Shown: positions 17,389-25,614 of the stretch, piece after piece | Numbering within the stretch: the first letter of the stretch is position 1 | Layout: every line of letters starts with the position of its first letter | Assembly: GCA_900553125.1 (NCBI GenBank) | Contig: USCB01000002.1 | Coordinates: forward strand, 1 to 64,000 | DNA: 64,000 nucleotides | Origin: an uncultured Clostridium sp. | GTDB lineage: Bacteria; Bacillota; Clostridia; TANB77; CAG-508 | Direction: 5' to 3' | Translations under genes and position numbers: made by a program | Notes under the pieces: generated by a model | Told to the model about the DNA's origin: nothing | What the model saw: only the letters and a program-made list of their open reading frames with translations | Database searches by the model: none

Positions 17389-17895
17389 ATGATAAAGGAT
17401 AATATAATTGAAGTATTACACGAAATGGAAGAAGTTACCAAACTATTTAAACTAGAACCATTTGATATATATATAATTGGTGGAAGTGCTTGCATATTAG
17501 GTGAATATACGACAAGGGCAACAATAGATGTAGACTTTATAGACTTAGGATATCCATCAAAATACGGAAAAGTGTTTGCAATGCTAAGAGATTATGATAT
17601 GCTAGAATATGAAAGTACAATTTTGTCTCCAAACTATAAAGAAAGGGCAATAAAATTAGAAGAATTTCAGTATATAAATGTTTATATTTTATCAAAAGAA
17701 GATGTTGCAGTAAGTAAAATAATTAGGCTAGCAGACAAAGATATAGAAGACCTAGAACAAATTATTCCTAAGTGTAATAAAAAAACATTAAACAAAATTA
17801 TAGAAGAAATTTTAAATAGGGATGACTTATTTGAAAGTAAAAAAGATGGATTTAAAGAAAATTTAAAAATATTTAGGGAGAAATATAATGTATAG
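17389..17895 (+). CDS. Nucleotidyltransferase-fold protein (DUF6036-like)
   Basis: A 168-residue protein with the minimal nucleotidyltransferase signature IIGGSACILGEYTTRATIDVDFID (Gly-Gly then spaced acidic pair, residues about 28-50) and KEDVAVSKIIRLADKDIEDL near residue 102. This is the DUF6036/AbiEii-like pattern found in many accessory and toxin-antitoxin loci. GAGGAGG precedes the ATG. It overlaps the next gene by 8 nt, so the pair is translated together. A defence or toxin role is inferred from family and layout only. Confidence 0.7.
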   Translation: MIKDNIIEVLHEMEEVTKLFKLEPFDIYIIGGSACILGEYTTRATIDVDFIDLGYPSKYGKVFAMLRDYDMLEYESTILSPNYKERAIKLEEFQYINVYILSKEDVAVSKIIRLADKDIEDLEQIIPKCNKKTLNKIIEEILNRDDLFESKKDGFKENLKIFREKYNV

Positions 17896-18223
17896 AATAT
17901 TTTGTGAAAGTTATGAAAATTATAAAAAAACATTTGATAAAGAAAATTATAGGCTTGAAATTTCAAAACCATTTGAATTAATAGCAAATATTGAAAAATA
18001 TAAAATAGAAAAAAATAAAAATAGTGAAATATATAAAAAATTGAGTGATTTAATATATTTTATGAAAAAAAATATAGAACAATTCCCAAAATTTAAGGCC
18101 TTTTTATGGACTCTAGAGCCAAGAGGAATTGATGGAAAAAAATATAATATAGCAACAAAAGAAGACTTAGAAGAACAAACAAAATTGATAAATTCATTTC
18201 TAAAATTGGCATATTGGTATTAA
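17888..18223 (+). CDS. Partner protein of the nucleotidyltransferase gene, unknown function
   Basis: A 111-residue Lys/Glu-rich, mostly helical protein that starts inside the end of the upstream gene (ATGTATAG overlap, with AGGGAG upstream). It has FKAFLWTLEPRGIDGKK near residue 76 and no membrane segment. I do not recognise the family. The tight coupling suggests the two proteins act together, for example as a toxin-antitoxin pair. It is followed at once by a family A repeat. Confidence 0.55.
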   Translation: MYRIFCESYENYKKTFDKENYRLEISKPFELIANIEKYKIEKNKNSEIYKKLSDLIYFMKKNIEQFPKFKAFLWTLEPRGIDGKKYNIATKEDLEEQTKLINSFLKLAYWY

Positions 18224-18231
18224 TTTTTTCA

Positions 18232-18274
18232 AAATGGGGACGGTTCCTTTTTCAAAAAGGAACCGTCCCCATTT
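18232..18274. repeat. Family A palindromic repeat, variant copy 3
   Basis: AAATGGGGACGGTTCCTTTTT and its complement around a single C (43 bp). The arms are one base longer in the CC/TT tract than copies 1 and 2. Confidence 0.85.
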
Positions 18275-18281
18275 CAAAATA

Positions 18282-18404
18282 CTAGCAACATCCGCCTCTA
18301 TTTCCACCGCAACAGCAGAATATAAGAAGAATAAGAATTATAATCCAGCAGCAGTCATCACCAAAACCGAATCCGCAGCCGCATCCACCTCTATTTTCTG
18401 GCAT
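18282..18404 (-). CDS. Cys/Gly-rich single-pass micropeptide 1
   Basis: A 40-residue protein: MPENRGGCGCGFGFGDDCCW, then a hydrophobic ILILLIF helix, then CCCGGNRGGCC. AAAGGTGGTG lies before the ATG. Nine cysteines flank one membrane segment. It resembles the tiny Gly/Cys-rich membrane peptides (YjcZ-like) expressed in sporulating Firmicutes, but family membership is a guess. A similar gene lies directly upstream on the same strand. Confidence 0.65.
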   Translation of the reverse strand: MPENRGGCGCGFGFGDDCCWIIILILLIFCCCGGNRGGCC

Positions 18405-18446
18405 AATCATTCACCACCTTTCTACAAAAACTAAATTTTAAGTATA

Positions 18447-18563
18447 TTAGCAGCAATTAGATTGTGGCCCTTGGTTACAACAACCTCTGTTTCCACATCC
18501 GCCACAGAAAAGGAGTAAGAAAAGAATAATGAACCAAAGAATTTCGTCATTGTTACAGCACAT
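18447..18563 (-). CDS. Cys/Gly-rich single-pass micropeptide 2
   Basis: A 38-residue protein with a perfect AAGGAGG site before ATG: MCCNNDEILWFIILFLLLFC, then GGCGNRGCCNQGPQSNCC. Its layout (polar head, one membrane helix, Cys/Gly/Asn tail with GGxGNRGCC) matches micropeptide 1, so the two are probably a tandem duplicated pair transcribed together. The function is unknown. Confidence 0.65.
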   Translation of the reverse strand: MCCNNDEILWFIILFLLLFCGGCGNRGCCNQGPQSNCC

Positions 18564-18693
18564 ATAAGAAACCTCCTTGCTTAAAAATTTTTAAGTTTTT
18601 TAACTTTCGTATGCTATATAATATGAATTAAAAAAAATTGTGTTACAGCAGTTGAAAACATAAATTTTTAATGATATAATTTTTTTGTATTTT

Positions 18694-18800
18694 GCGAGGT
18701 GCCCCATTGGGACCGGGTCTTTTTGGTACAATGTTCCATTGGGACCGGGTTTTAATGGAACATTGTACCAAAAAGACCCGGTCCCAATGGGGCACCTCGC
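18694..18800. repeat. Family B long palindrome upstream of mutL
   Basis: Two 47-nt arms, GCGAGGTGCCCCATTGGGAC through GGTACAATGTTCCATT, are perfect inverted copies around a 13-nt loop. The loop side carries a nested extra half-copy (CCATTGGGACCGGGTTTTAA). The palindrome ends 11 nt before the AAAGGAAG site of mutL. Confidence 0.9.
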
Positions 18801-18823
18801 GAAAAGAGAAAGGAAGAAATTAT

Positions 18824-21262
18824 ATGGGAAACATAGTATTATTAGATGATTTAACAATAAACAAAATAGCAGCAGGAGAAGTTATAGAAAGACCAGCATC
18901 AGTAATAAAAGAAATGGTTGAAAACTCAATAGATGCAGGTGCAACTCATGTTACTGTAGAGATAAAAAATGGAGGAATTTCATTTATAAGAATAACAGAC
19001 AATGGAAAAGGAATAGCAAAAGATGATGTAGAGCTAGCATTTGAACGTCATGCAACAAGTAAGATAAGAAATGCTGATGACTTAGATACTGTAAAATCTA
19101 TGGGGTTCAGAGGAGAGGCATTAGCAAGTATTGCAGCAATTGCAAATGTTGAGCTAGTAAGTAAAACAGAAACAGAACAAATAGGAAACAGAATAGTAGT
19201 TGAAGGTGGAGATATTTTATCATTTGACGAAATAGGATGTTCAAAAGGAACAACAATTACTGTTAGAAATCTATTTTTCAATACACCTGTAAGATACAAA
19301 TTTTTAAAAAAAGATTTTACAGAATCAGGTTACATTGAAGATGTGGTAACAAGAATTGCATTAGTTCACCCAGAAATAGCAATAAAATTTATAAACTCTG
19401 GAAAGATAGTTCTTCAAACAAATGGAAATGGAGATTTAACAGGTGTAATATATAGTATATTCGGAAAAGAGGTTGCAAACAATATAATAAATGTAGATTA
19501 CGAATATGAATATATGAAAATAAAAGGAGTAATAGGAAGTCCAACAATTGCAAGATCAAATAGGTCTAACCAAATATTTTTTGTAAATAAAAGATATATA
19601 AAAGATAAAACATTATCATCAGCAGTTGAACAAGCATTTAAAGGAATGCTTCCAATAGGAAAATTTGCATTTTTAGTTTTAGATATAGAAATGCCACCAT
19701 CAAAAGTTGATGTAAATGTTCACCCAGCAAAATTAGAGGTAAGATTTGCAGAAGAAAGTATAGCTTTTAAATCAATGTTTCATGCTATAAAAGATACATT
19801 GCTAAGTGCAGGATTTATGACAGATAGAGAAAAAACAGAAGAAATAAAAAAAGCAAATGAGAATGCATTTAAAATACAAAACGCAAATGAATTAGCAGCC
19901 AAAACTTATTCAGTAGCTACACAAGAGCAGACTGGAAATATTGTAGAAGATGTATTTAATAGTAGAAAAGAAGAAAATAACCAAATAGATGTAAAGCCAG
20001 TAAACTCTGTACTTGAAAATAAAACTGTAATGTCAAATCAAGATATATTTGAAAAACTAAAATCATTGCAAGATGATTTAAAAAAAGAAGTTGAACAAAA
20101 TCCAAATTTACAATTAACAGATACATATAAAGAAATGGAACAAAAATACAATGAAATAATTTCGCCTGTTGTAGAGCAAGAAAGCAAAGAAGAAAAAGCT
20201 GAAGTTGTACAAGAGGAAACAGAATTACCAAAGGCATTACAAGAAGAAAAAGTAAATGCCGAAAGTCTAGAGAATGAAACGATAATACCAATTGTATTTG
20301 ATAATTCAGATAAAGATAACGAAAATGAACAAGTATTAAATGAAGATGAAGTATTATATGGAGCAAATACAAATGTAGTAGAAAATAATGAGAAAACAAA
20401 TAATGATGAGACGAATGAAATGCAAAATCAAGAAATACCTCAAAATGCAGAAATAAACGCAAAACAACAACCATCAGAAAAAACATTACCTCAAGACAGC
20501 AAAGAAAAAATTCTATCATTTGAAGAAATGTATAAAGAATTATTTGGAAAAGAGCCTTATGGAGGTAGAAAACAACCAGAACCTGAGAAAAAAGAAGAGG
20601 AAGAAGCAGAATTTTATGCCTTAGATGACAATATGGAAGATAAAAATGTATCAATATTTGAAAGTAATGCAGATGCTCAAAAAATTCAATATAAATTTAT
20701 AGGAATAGCATTTAATACATATATAATTTTAGAAATAGACAATGAATTATACATAATGGACCAACATGCAGCACATGAAAGAATAATGTATGAAAAAGTA
20801 AAAAAGAATTTCTTTAATCAAGCAGGAGAAAAGGCATCACAGTTATTACTTCTTCCAGATATAATTACTCTAACACATAAGGAAATGGACATAGCAAAAG
20901 ACAATATGGCAATGTTTAGACAAGCAGGATTTATCTTGGAAGAATTTGGTGAAAATACTATAAAATTATCAGGAGTTCCTGATGTATGTGTAGACTTAGA
21001 TACAGAAGAATTGTTTAAGGAAACTTTAGATGAAATAAATACAGTTGCAAGAACAGCTAAACAAGAAAAAGAAGAAAAATTTTTAGCAACAGTTGCATGT
21101 AAAGCAGCAGTCAAAGCTAATATGCAGCTTACAAAAGAGGAAGTTGATAGTTTAATGGGAGAGCTTTTAAAACTTCCAAACCCATTTACTTGTCCACATG
21201 GTAGACCTACTGTAATAAAGATGTCTAAGTATGAAATTGAGAGGAAGTTTGCGAGAAAATAA
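18824..21262 (+). CDS. mutL: DNA mismatch repair endonuclease MutL
   Basis: An 812-residue protein. The GHKL ATPase domain has KEMVENSIDAGAT, DNGKGI and FRGEALASIAAI (residues about 25-105). A transducer domain is followed by a long acidic, low-complexity linker (residues about 350-620). The C-terminal dimerisation/endonuclease domain has DQHAAHERIMYE, ACKAAVKA and CPHGRPT, so this is the nicking type used by bacteria without MutH. The ATG at 18824 follows AAAGGAAG; the open frame runs 44 codons upstream through a repeat and is not real. mutS is not adjacent within the window. Confidence 0.95.
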   Translation: MGNIVLLDDLTINKIAAGEVIERPASVIKEMVENSIDAGATHVTVEIKNGGISFIRITDNGKGIAKDDVELAFERHATSKIRNADDLDTVKSMGFRGEALASIAAIANVELVSKTETEQIGNRIVVEGGDILSFDEIGCSKGTTITVRNLFFNTPVRYKFLKKDFTESGYIEDVVTRIALVHPEIAIKFINSGKIVLQTNGNGDLTGVIYSIFGKEVANNIINVDYEYEYMKIKGVIGSPTIARSNRSNQIFFVNKRYIKDKTLSSAVEQAFKGMLPIGKFAFLVLDIEMPPSKVDVNVHPAKLEVRFAEESIAFKSMFHAIKDTLLSAGFMTDREKTEEIKKANENAFKIQNANELAAKTYSVATQEQTGNIVEDVFNSRKEENNQIDVKPVNSVLENKTVMSNQDIFEKLKSLQDDLKKEVEQNPNLQLTDTYKEMEQKYNEIISPVVEQESKEEKAEVVQEETELPKALQEEKVNAESLENETIIPIVFDNSDKDNENEQVLNEDEVLYGANTNVVENNEKTNNDETNEMQNQEIPQNAEINAKQQPSEKTLPQDSKEKILSFEEMYKELFGKEPYGGRKQPEPEKKEEEEAEFYALDDNMEDKNVSIFESNADAQKIQYKFIGIAFNTYIILEIDNELYIMDQHAAHERIMYEKVKKNFFNQAGEKASQLLLLPDIITLTHKEMDIAKDNMAMFRQAGFILEEFGENTIKLSGVPDVCVDLDTEELFKETLDEINTVARTAKQEKEEKFLATVACKAAVKANMQLTKEEVDSLMGELLKLPNPFTCPHGRPTVIKMSKYEIERKFARK

Positions 21263-21266
21263 AATT

Positions 21267-21305
21267 ATCCCCACTGTAAATATAATAACAGTGGGGGATT
21301 TTTGT
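21267..21305 (+). terminator. Terminator after mutL
   Basis: ATCCCCACTG pairs with CAGTGGGGGAT around an AT loop, followed by TTTTT. Confidence 0.85.
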
Positions 21306-21351
21306 AAGATGAATAATAATAACATAATTATGAAAAAATAATATAATAATA

Positions 21352-21380
21352 TTGACATATGTAATACAAAGTAGTACAAT
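21352..21380 (+). promoter_or_regulatory. Promoter of the toxin-antitoxin operon
   Basis: TTGACA and TACAAT are separated by exactly 17 nt. GTAATAC and GTAGTAC lie between and over the -10, a plausible autorepressor site. Confidence 0.8.
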
Positions 21381-21403
21381 AAAAAAGAGAGGAGATGATA
21401 TAT

Positions 21404-21622
21404 ATGACTATTTCGGTAAGATTAAATGAAAAAGATACAGAATTAATTAAAACATATGCAAGCATAAATAACATATCACTATCAGATTTAATAAGAAATG
21501 CGGTATTAGAAAAAATAGAAAATGAATATGATTTGGAAAGCTACAACAAAGCAATCGAAGAATACAGAAAAAATCCTAAAACATATACATTAGAAGAAGT
21601 AAAAGAGGAGTTGGGACTATAA
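21404..21622 (+). CDS. RelB-like ribbon-helix-helix antitoxin (DUF6290-type)
   Basis: A 72-residue protein whose N-terminal strand TISVRLNEKD and helices ELIKTYASINNISLSDLIRN form the ribbon-helix-helix DNA-binding fold. The acidic helical tail (YRKNPKTYTLEEVKEELGL) would wrap the toxin. I use the second ATG, which has GAGGAG nine bases upstream. It is directly followed by the toxin gene (TAAATG). RelB/DUF6290 antitoxins bind and neutralise RelE-type RNases and repress their own promoter. Confidence 0.88.
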   Translation: MTISVRLNEKDTELIKTYASINNISLSDLIRNAVLEKIENEYDLESYNKAIEEYRKNPKTYTLEEVKEELGL

Positions 21623-21889
21623 ATGAGCTATAAAATAGTATTCTCAGAAAAAGCAAAAAAACAATTAAAAAAGTTAGATAAACATATAGCAGCATTAATA
21701 ATTGGTTGGTTAGAAAAAAATATAGAGGGGTCAGAAAATCCTAGAATACACGGAAAAGGTCTAACTGAAAATAGAGCAGGAGAGTGGAGATATCGCATAG
21801 GAGATTACAGAGTAATATGTGAAATTCAAGATGAAAAAGTAATTGTATTAGTTTTAGATGTAGGGCATAGGCGAGAGATATATAAATAA
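21623..21889 (+). CDS. RelE/ParE-family toxin
   Basis: An 88-residue protein with the RelE fold signature: YKIVFSEKAKKQLKKLDKH at the start, RIHGKGLTENRAGEWRYRIG in the middle, then DYRVICEIQDEKVIVLVLDV and GHRREIYK at the end. Arg residues in RYRIGDYR and the terminal HRREIY fit RelE mRNA-interferase catalytic or substrate-contact positions. It lies immediately after its antitoxin. ParE-type gyrase inhibition cannot be excluded by sequence alone. Confidence 0.88.
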   Translation: MSYKIVFSEKAKKQLKKLDKHIAALIIGWLEKNIEGSENPRIHGKGLTENRAGEWRYRIGDYRVICEIQDEKVIVLVLDVGHRREIYK

Positions 21890-21922
21890 GAAACTTAGGA
21901 AAGTCGTAAGTTTCTTATTTAT
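21888..21922 (+). terminator. Terminator after toxin gene
   Basis: AAGAAACTTA pairs with TAAGTTTCTT around a 9-nt loop, followed by ATTTAT. Confidence 0.65.
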
Positions 21923-21924
21923 AG

Positions 21925-21953
21925 TTGAAAATTGATCAAAAATAGTATATAAT
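21925..21953 (+). promoter_or_regulatory. ssrA promoter
   Basis: TTGAAA and TATAAT are 17 nt apart, 11 nt before the mature tmRNA 5' end. Confidence 0.75.
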
Positions 21954-21964
21954 AAAAAAGACTT

Positions 21965-22318
21965 GGGGGTGTAATGGTTTCGACACTATACAAGAAAGAT
22001 AAAAAGCGAGTAGTGGATGGTTGCTTTGGCCACTATAAAAAAGCAAAAATAAAAATAAACGCTGATAATACAGAATTAGCATACGCTGCCTAGTCGCGGT
22101 GTCGCCTTGTCTTATGTTCCTACGCATAAAATAAAGGTGTTATATTTGTAGGAAACAAATCTATTAAGTGCTTTGGTAATAGAGGGTATAAAAAAGCTAT
22201 ATTTAATTTAAGCACGTTTGCTTGCGTAATTTAAATGAATAGAAATAGCAAACTGCACTCGGAGAAATTTATGTGGAATGTATAGTGGACAGGAGTTCGA
22301 CTCTCCTCACCTCCACCA
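21965..22318 (+). ncRNA. ssrA: Transfer-messenger RNA (tmRNA)
   Basis: The 5' end GGGGGTGTAATGGTTTCGAC pairs with the 3' CACCTCC before CCA. The T-arm is AGGAGTTCGACTCTCCT. The tag-coding frame ends GCA TAC GCT GCC TAG, giving a tag with C-terminus NADNTELAYAA. The resume codon appears to be a GCA a few codons earlier (AKIKINADN and onward), but I cannot fix it exactly. tmRNA rescues stalled ribosomes and marks nascent chains for proteolysis. At 354 nt it has the usual bacterial one-piece length. Confidence 0.96.
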
Positions 22319-22326
22319 AAATTATT

Positions 22327-22357
22327 AATTCTAACTCTTAATGGGTTAGAATTTTTA
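22327..22357 (+). terminator. ssrA terminator
   Basis: AATTCTAAC pairs with GTTAGAATT around TCTTAATGG, followed by TTTATAT. The remaining bases to 22577 hold no gene I can support. Confidence 0.75.
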
Positions 22358-22577
22358 TATAGAGAAAACTTAAGTTTACGGAATATCATTAATTCAAATC
22401 AATGACAGATATATAGATTCCAATTTGGAACCTTAATTTAATCAAAAAAATTTATTACCTAAAAGCTTCAAAATATCTTAAAAAACAACCTTTACAAATC
22501 CTCCAAAATGGTGTAATATAAAAGCGGAAAAATAACAATAATAAAAAATACAACCTAAATCAGGAAGGATGAAAAAA

Positions 22578-23627
22578 ATGAGAATATTAGAAACAAAGTC
22601 AGACGAAGAAGAATACACAAGATTTTTAGAAAGCAATGAAAGATGCAACTTTCAACAATCTCTTGAATGGGCAAAAGTAAAAACAAGTTGGAAAAGAGAA
22701 GTAATATTAGCAGAAGACAGTAGCAAAAAAATAATAGGATCACTTATGGTATGGATAAGAAAAATACCAATATTTGGAAATATAATGTACTCAGCAAGAG
22801 GGCCGGTATGTGATATACACAATATAGAAGTACTAAAACAACTAACAGAAGGAGCAAAGCTACTTGCAAAAAAATACAATGCAATAGTACTAAGAATAGA
22901 GCCAGACATAAAAAGTGATGACACATCATTTAGAAATATAATGTTAGAATTAGGATATTCGATAAAAGATGATGCCAAAAACTTTAGAGAAGAAATACAA
23001 CCACGTTATGTATTTAGACTAGACACAAAAGGAAAAACAGAGGACGAAATATTTAAAAACTTCCACTCAAAAACAAGATACAATATACGTCTAGCAACCA
23101 AAAAAGGAGTAACAGTAAAGATAGGAACAAGAGATGACTTAAAAGACTTCCACAAAATAATGATAACAACAGGTTTAAGAGATGGTTTTATAACAAGACC
23201 ATTAGAATATTTTGAAAGAATGTATGACTGCTTAGGAACAGACCACATGAAAATATTAATGGCATATTACGAAGGAAAACCAATATCTGGAGTAATACCA
23301 ATAATGTATGGAAACAAAACATGGTATCTATATGGTGCAAGTAGCAATGAACACAGAAACTTAATGCCAAATTACCTATTACAATGGGAAATGATAAAAA
23401 TAGCGTTAGAAAGAAAAAGTGACATATATGATTTAAGAGGAGTTCCGGGAATAGCAGACAACAGTAATGGACTATTCAGATTTAAAAAAGGATTTGGAGC
23501 AGAATACACAGAATTTATAGGAGAAGTTTACATTCCGTTTAAACCTTTAACATATAAAATGTATAAAATTTCGGAAAAAATATTTAGAAATGCAAGAGCA
23601 TTAAAACTAAAATTTAAAAAGAAATAG
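22578..23627 (+). CDS. FemAB/FemX-family peptidoglycan aminoacyltransferase
   Basis: A 349-residue protein with the double-GNAT Fem fold: NFQQSLEWAKVKTSWKRE, GNIMYSARGPVCDIHN, FKNFHSKTRYNIRLATKKGV and a C-terminal LRGVPGIADNSNGLFRFKKG, FGAEYTEFIGEVYIPF. These enzymes add an amino acid from aminoacyl-tRNA to the lipid II pentapeptide to build the interpeptide bridge. I use the second ATG because AGGAAGG directly abuts the first. It is 14 nt upstream of alr, so bridge formation and D-Ala supply are probably co-expressed. Confidence 0.9.
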   Translation: MRILETKSDEEEYTRFLESNERCNFQQSLEWAKVKTSWKREVILAEDSSKKIIGSLMVWIRKIPIFGNIMYSARGPVCDIHNIEVLKQLTEGAKLLAKKYNAIVLRIEPDIKSDDTSFRNIMLELGYSIKDDAKNFREEIQPRYVFRLDTKGKTEDEIFKNFHSKTRYNIRLATKKGVTVKIGTRDDLKDFHKIMITTGLRDGFITRPLEYFERMYDCLGTDHMKILMAYYEGKPISGVIPIMYGNKTWYLYGASSNEHRNLMPNYLLQWEMIKIALERKSDIYDLRGVPGIADNSNGLFRFKKGFGAEYTEFIGEVYIPFKPLTYKMYKISEKIFRNARALKLKFKKK

Positions 23628-23641
23628 GTGGAGGAATATAA

Positions 23642-24779
23642 ATGAAATCACTTGTAATAAATAGAGAAGATTTGAAACATAATATAAGAAAAATAAGAGA
23701 AATAGCAAAAGATACAGGAAGACTAGATAATCATAAACCAATAAAAATAATAGCAGTTGTAAAAGGAAATGGCTATGGATTAGGACTAATTCCATATTCG
23801 AAATTTTTAATAGACAACGGAATTGATTTCCTTGCAGTATCAACAGTAGAAGAAGCGATAAAATTAAGAGAAGCAGGTGTGCAAGCAAAAATACTTATGC
23901 TATCTTCAACAGCAATAAAAAAAGAAATAGAATTACTAGTAGAAAATGACATAATAATAACAATAGGCTCAAAAAAAGCATTGGAAATAGCAGAAACAGT
24001 TGCAAAAGAAAAAAATAAACAAGTAAAAGCACATCTAAAAATAGATACGGGATTTGGAAGATATGGTTTTATATATAGTCAAAAACAAGAAATGTTAGAT
24101 GCTTTAAAAAATATGAAAAATGTTCAAATAGAAGGTACATTTTCACATTTCTCACTAGCATTTTACGAGAAAAATGAGTATTCAGAAGAACAATTTAAAC
24201 GTTTTATGGATGTTATAGAATTTCTAAAAGAAAAAAATATAGAAACAGGAATGTTACACATCTGTAATTCATCAGCATTTTTAAAATTTAAACAAATGAG
24301 ACTAAATGCTGTAAGAGTAGGTTCAGCATTTTTAGGAAGGCTTGCTATTCCAAATATTTATGGACTAAAAAAAATAGCATATCTAAGATCAAATGTAGCT
24401 GAAATAAAAGAGCTACCAGAAAAATACAATGTTGGATACTCAAATTCATTTACAACAAAAAAGTCAACCAAAATAGCACTTGTACCAGTACGGATATGCA
24501 GATGGATATAATGTAAGAGAGCAAAGAGATATGTTCAGAAAAATAGATAGATTACGTTATATTGTAAGAGACATAAAAGATGCCTTTAAAGATAAATCAC
24601 TATATGTGAATATATTGTGTAAAGACAACCAATATAAAAGATGTAAAGTCTTAGGAAGAATAGGAATGTATCACATAAGTGTTGACGTAACTGGAAAAGA
24701 TGTACAAGTAGGAAGTGAAGTAAAATTAGATGTAAGCCCAATGTTTGTGGACAGCAGTATACGAAGGGAGTATATATAG
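23642..24779 (+). CDS. alr: Alanine racemase with an apparent +1 frameshift at a CGG codon
   Basis: A PLP enzyme making D-alanine for cell wall. Residues seen: IIAVVKGNGYGLG (PLP lysine), LKIDTGFGRYGF, FSHFSLAFY, HICNSSAFLKF and RVGSAFLGR. At 24491-24493 the zero frame reads GTA CGG ATA and stops six codons on. Skipping the C gives PVGYADGYNV, the near-invariant racemase motif, and continues to the stop at 24779. Total length is about 378 residues as expected. The start follows GGTGGAGG. The stop overlaps the next gene start by one base. Confidence 0.93.
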
Positions 24780-25582
24780 TGGAAAGCAATCAATTAAAAA
24801 AAGAACAATATTTAAAATTAAACTTTTTTAAGAAAATATGGTATTCAATAACCAAATTTGAAAAATACCCAGAACTTGCAGCATTAGGGGTAAAAAAAGC
24901 TCTAATATATTTTACAGAATTAATAGTAATATTCTGCGTGATATATACAGGAAGTTATGTGTATTATGTACAAAATGTAGCAACCTTTGAAGAAGAAAAT
25001 TTATCATTTTCACAAAAAGTTATAAAAACAATGATAAAAGAAACAGAAAACGAAAATGAGCCAATAGACAAAGCTTTAGAAATTGCAGAGAATTATTCTG
25101 GATATGCAATGGTTGGTTCATTGTTTATAAGTTCATTTATATCATTTTTTGTAGCAATTATACTTGATGTATTTACATTATCAGTTTTTGGGCTGTTTAC
25201 ATGTTTGATTGCAAAAATAAAAATGAATTATAAAGCTGTTTTTAATATGTCAATATATGCAATAACACTATCATTAATACTAAGAACTATATATGTAGCA
25301 GTAACAATGCTTACAAGTTTTGAAATAAAATATTTTGATGTAATGTATATAGCAGTTGCATATATAAGTTTAGCTGCAGCAATATTTTTAATAAAGTCAG
25401 ATGTAATAAAACAACACTTAGAATTAATGAAAATAATTGAAGAAGGAAAAGAAAAAATAGAACAAACAATAACAATACCTAGAAAAAAAGAAAAAGATGA
25501 AGAAGAAGAGAACAAAGAGGAAAAAGAAAATAAGGAAGATGAAAAAGAAAAAGAAACAGAAGGACAAGGCTCAAATGCGTGA
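24779..25582 (+). CDS. DUF1189 membrane protein
   Basis: A 267-residue protein with FFKKIWYSITKFEKYPELAA at the N-terminus. The first membrane helix (about residues 40-62) is followed by a short extracellular part, then four more helices (residues about 105-205), and a highly charged Glu/Lys tail after residue 215. This is the DUF1189 arrangement (YqaF-like; function unknown). GTG start with GAAGGGAG upstream, overlapping the alr stop by one base, so it is in the femX-alr operon. Confidence 0.8.
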   Translation: MESNQLKKEQYLKLNFFKKIWYSITKFEKYPELAALGVKKALIYFTELIVIFCVIYTGSYVYYVQNVATFEEENLSFSQKVIKTMIKETENENEPIDKALEIAENYSGYAMVGSLFISSFISFFVAIILDVFTLSVFGLFTCLIAKIKMNYKAVFNMSIYAITLSLILRTIYVAVTMLTSFEIKYFDVMYIAVAYISLAAAIFLIKSDVIKQHLELMKIIEEGKEKIEQTITIPRKKEKDEEEENKEEKENKEDEKEKETEGQGSNA

Positions 25583-25614
25583 ATAAATGAGAATATGAAA
25601 GGAAGAATTTTTTT

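Noticed and set aside
18692..18823. 44-codon N-terminal extension of mutL
   Set aside because: It translates the palindromic repeat, and a strong ribosome site and the usual MutL start lie at 18824.
19956..20654. Long Leu/Phe-rich minus-strand frame
   Set aside because: Shadow of the acidic, A-rich mutL linker; no ribosome site and low-complexity hydrophobic composition. The same holds for other antisense frames within polA, rpoB, rpoC, addA and the P-ATPase.
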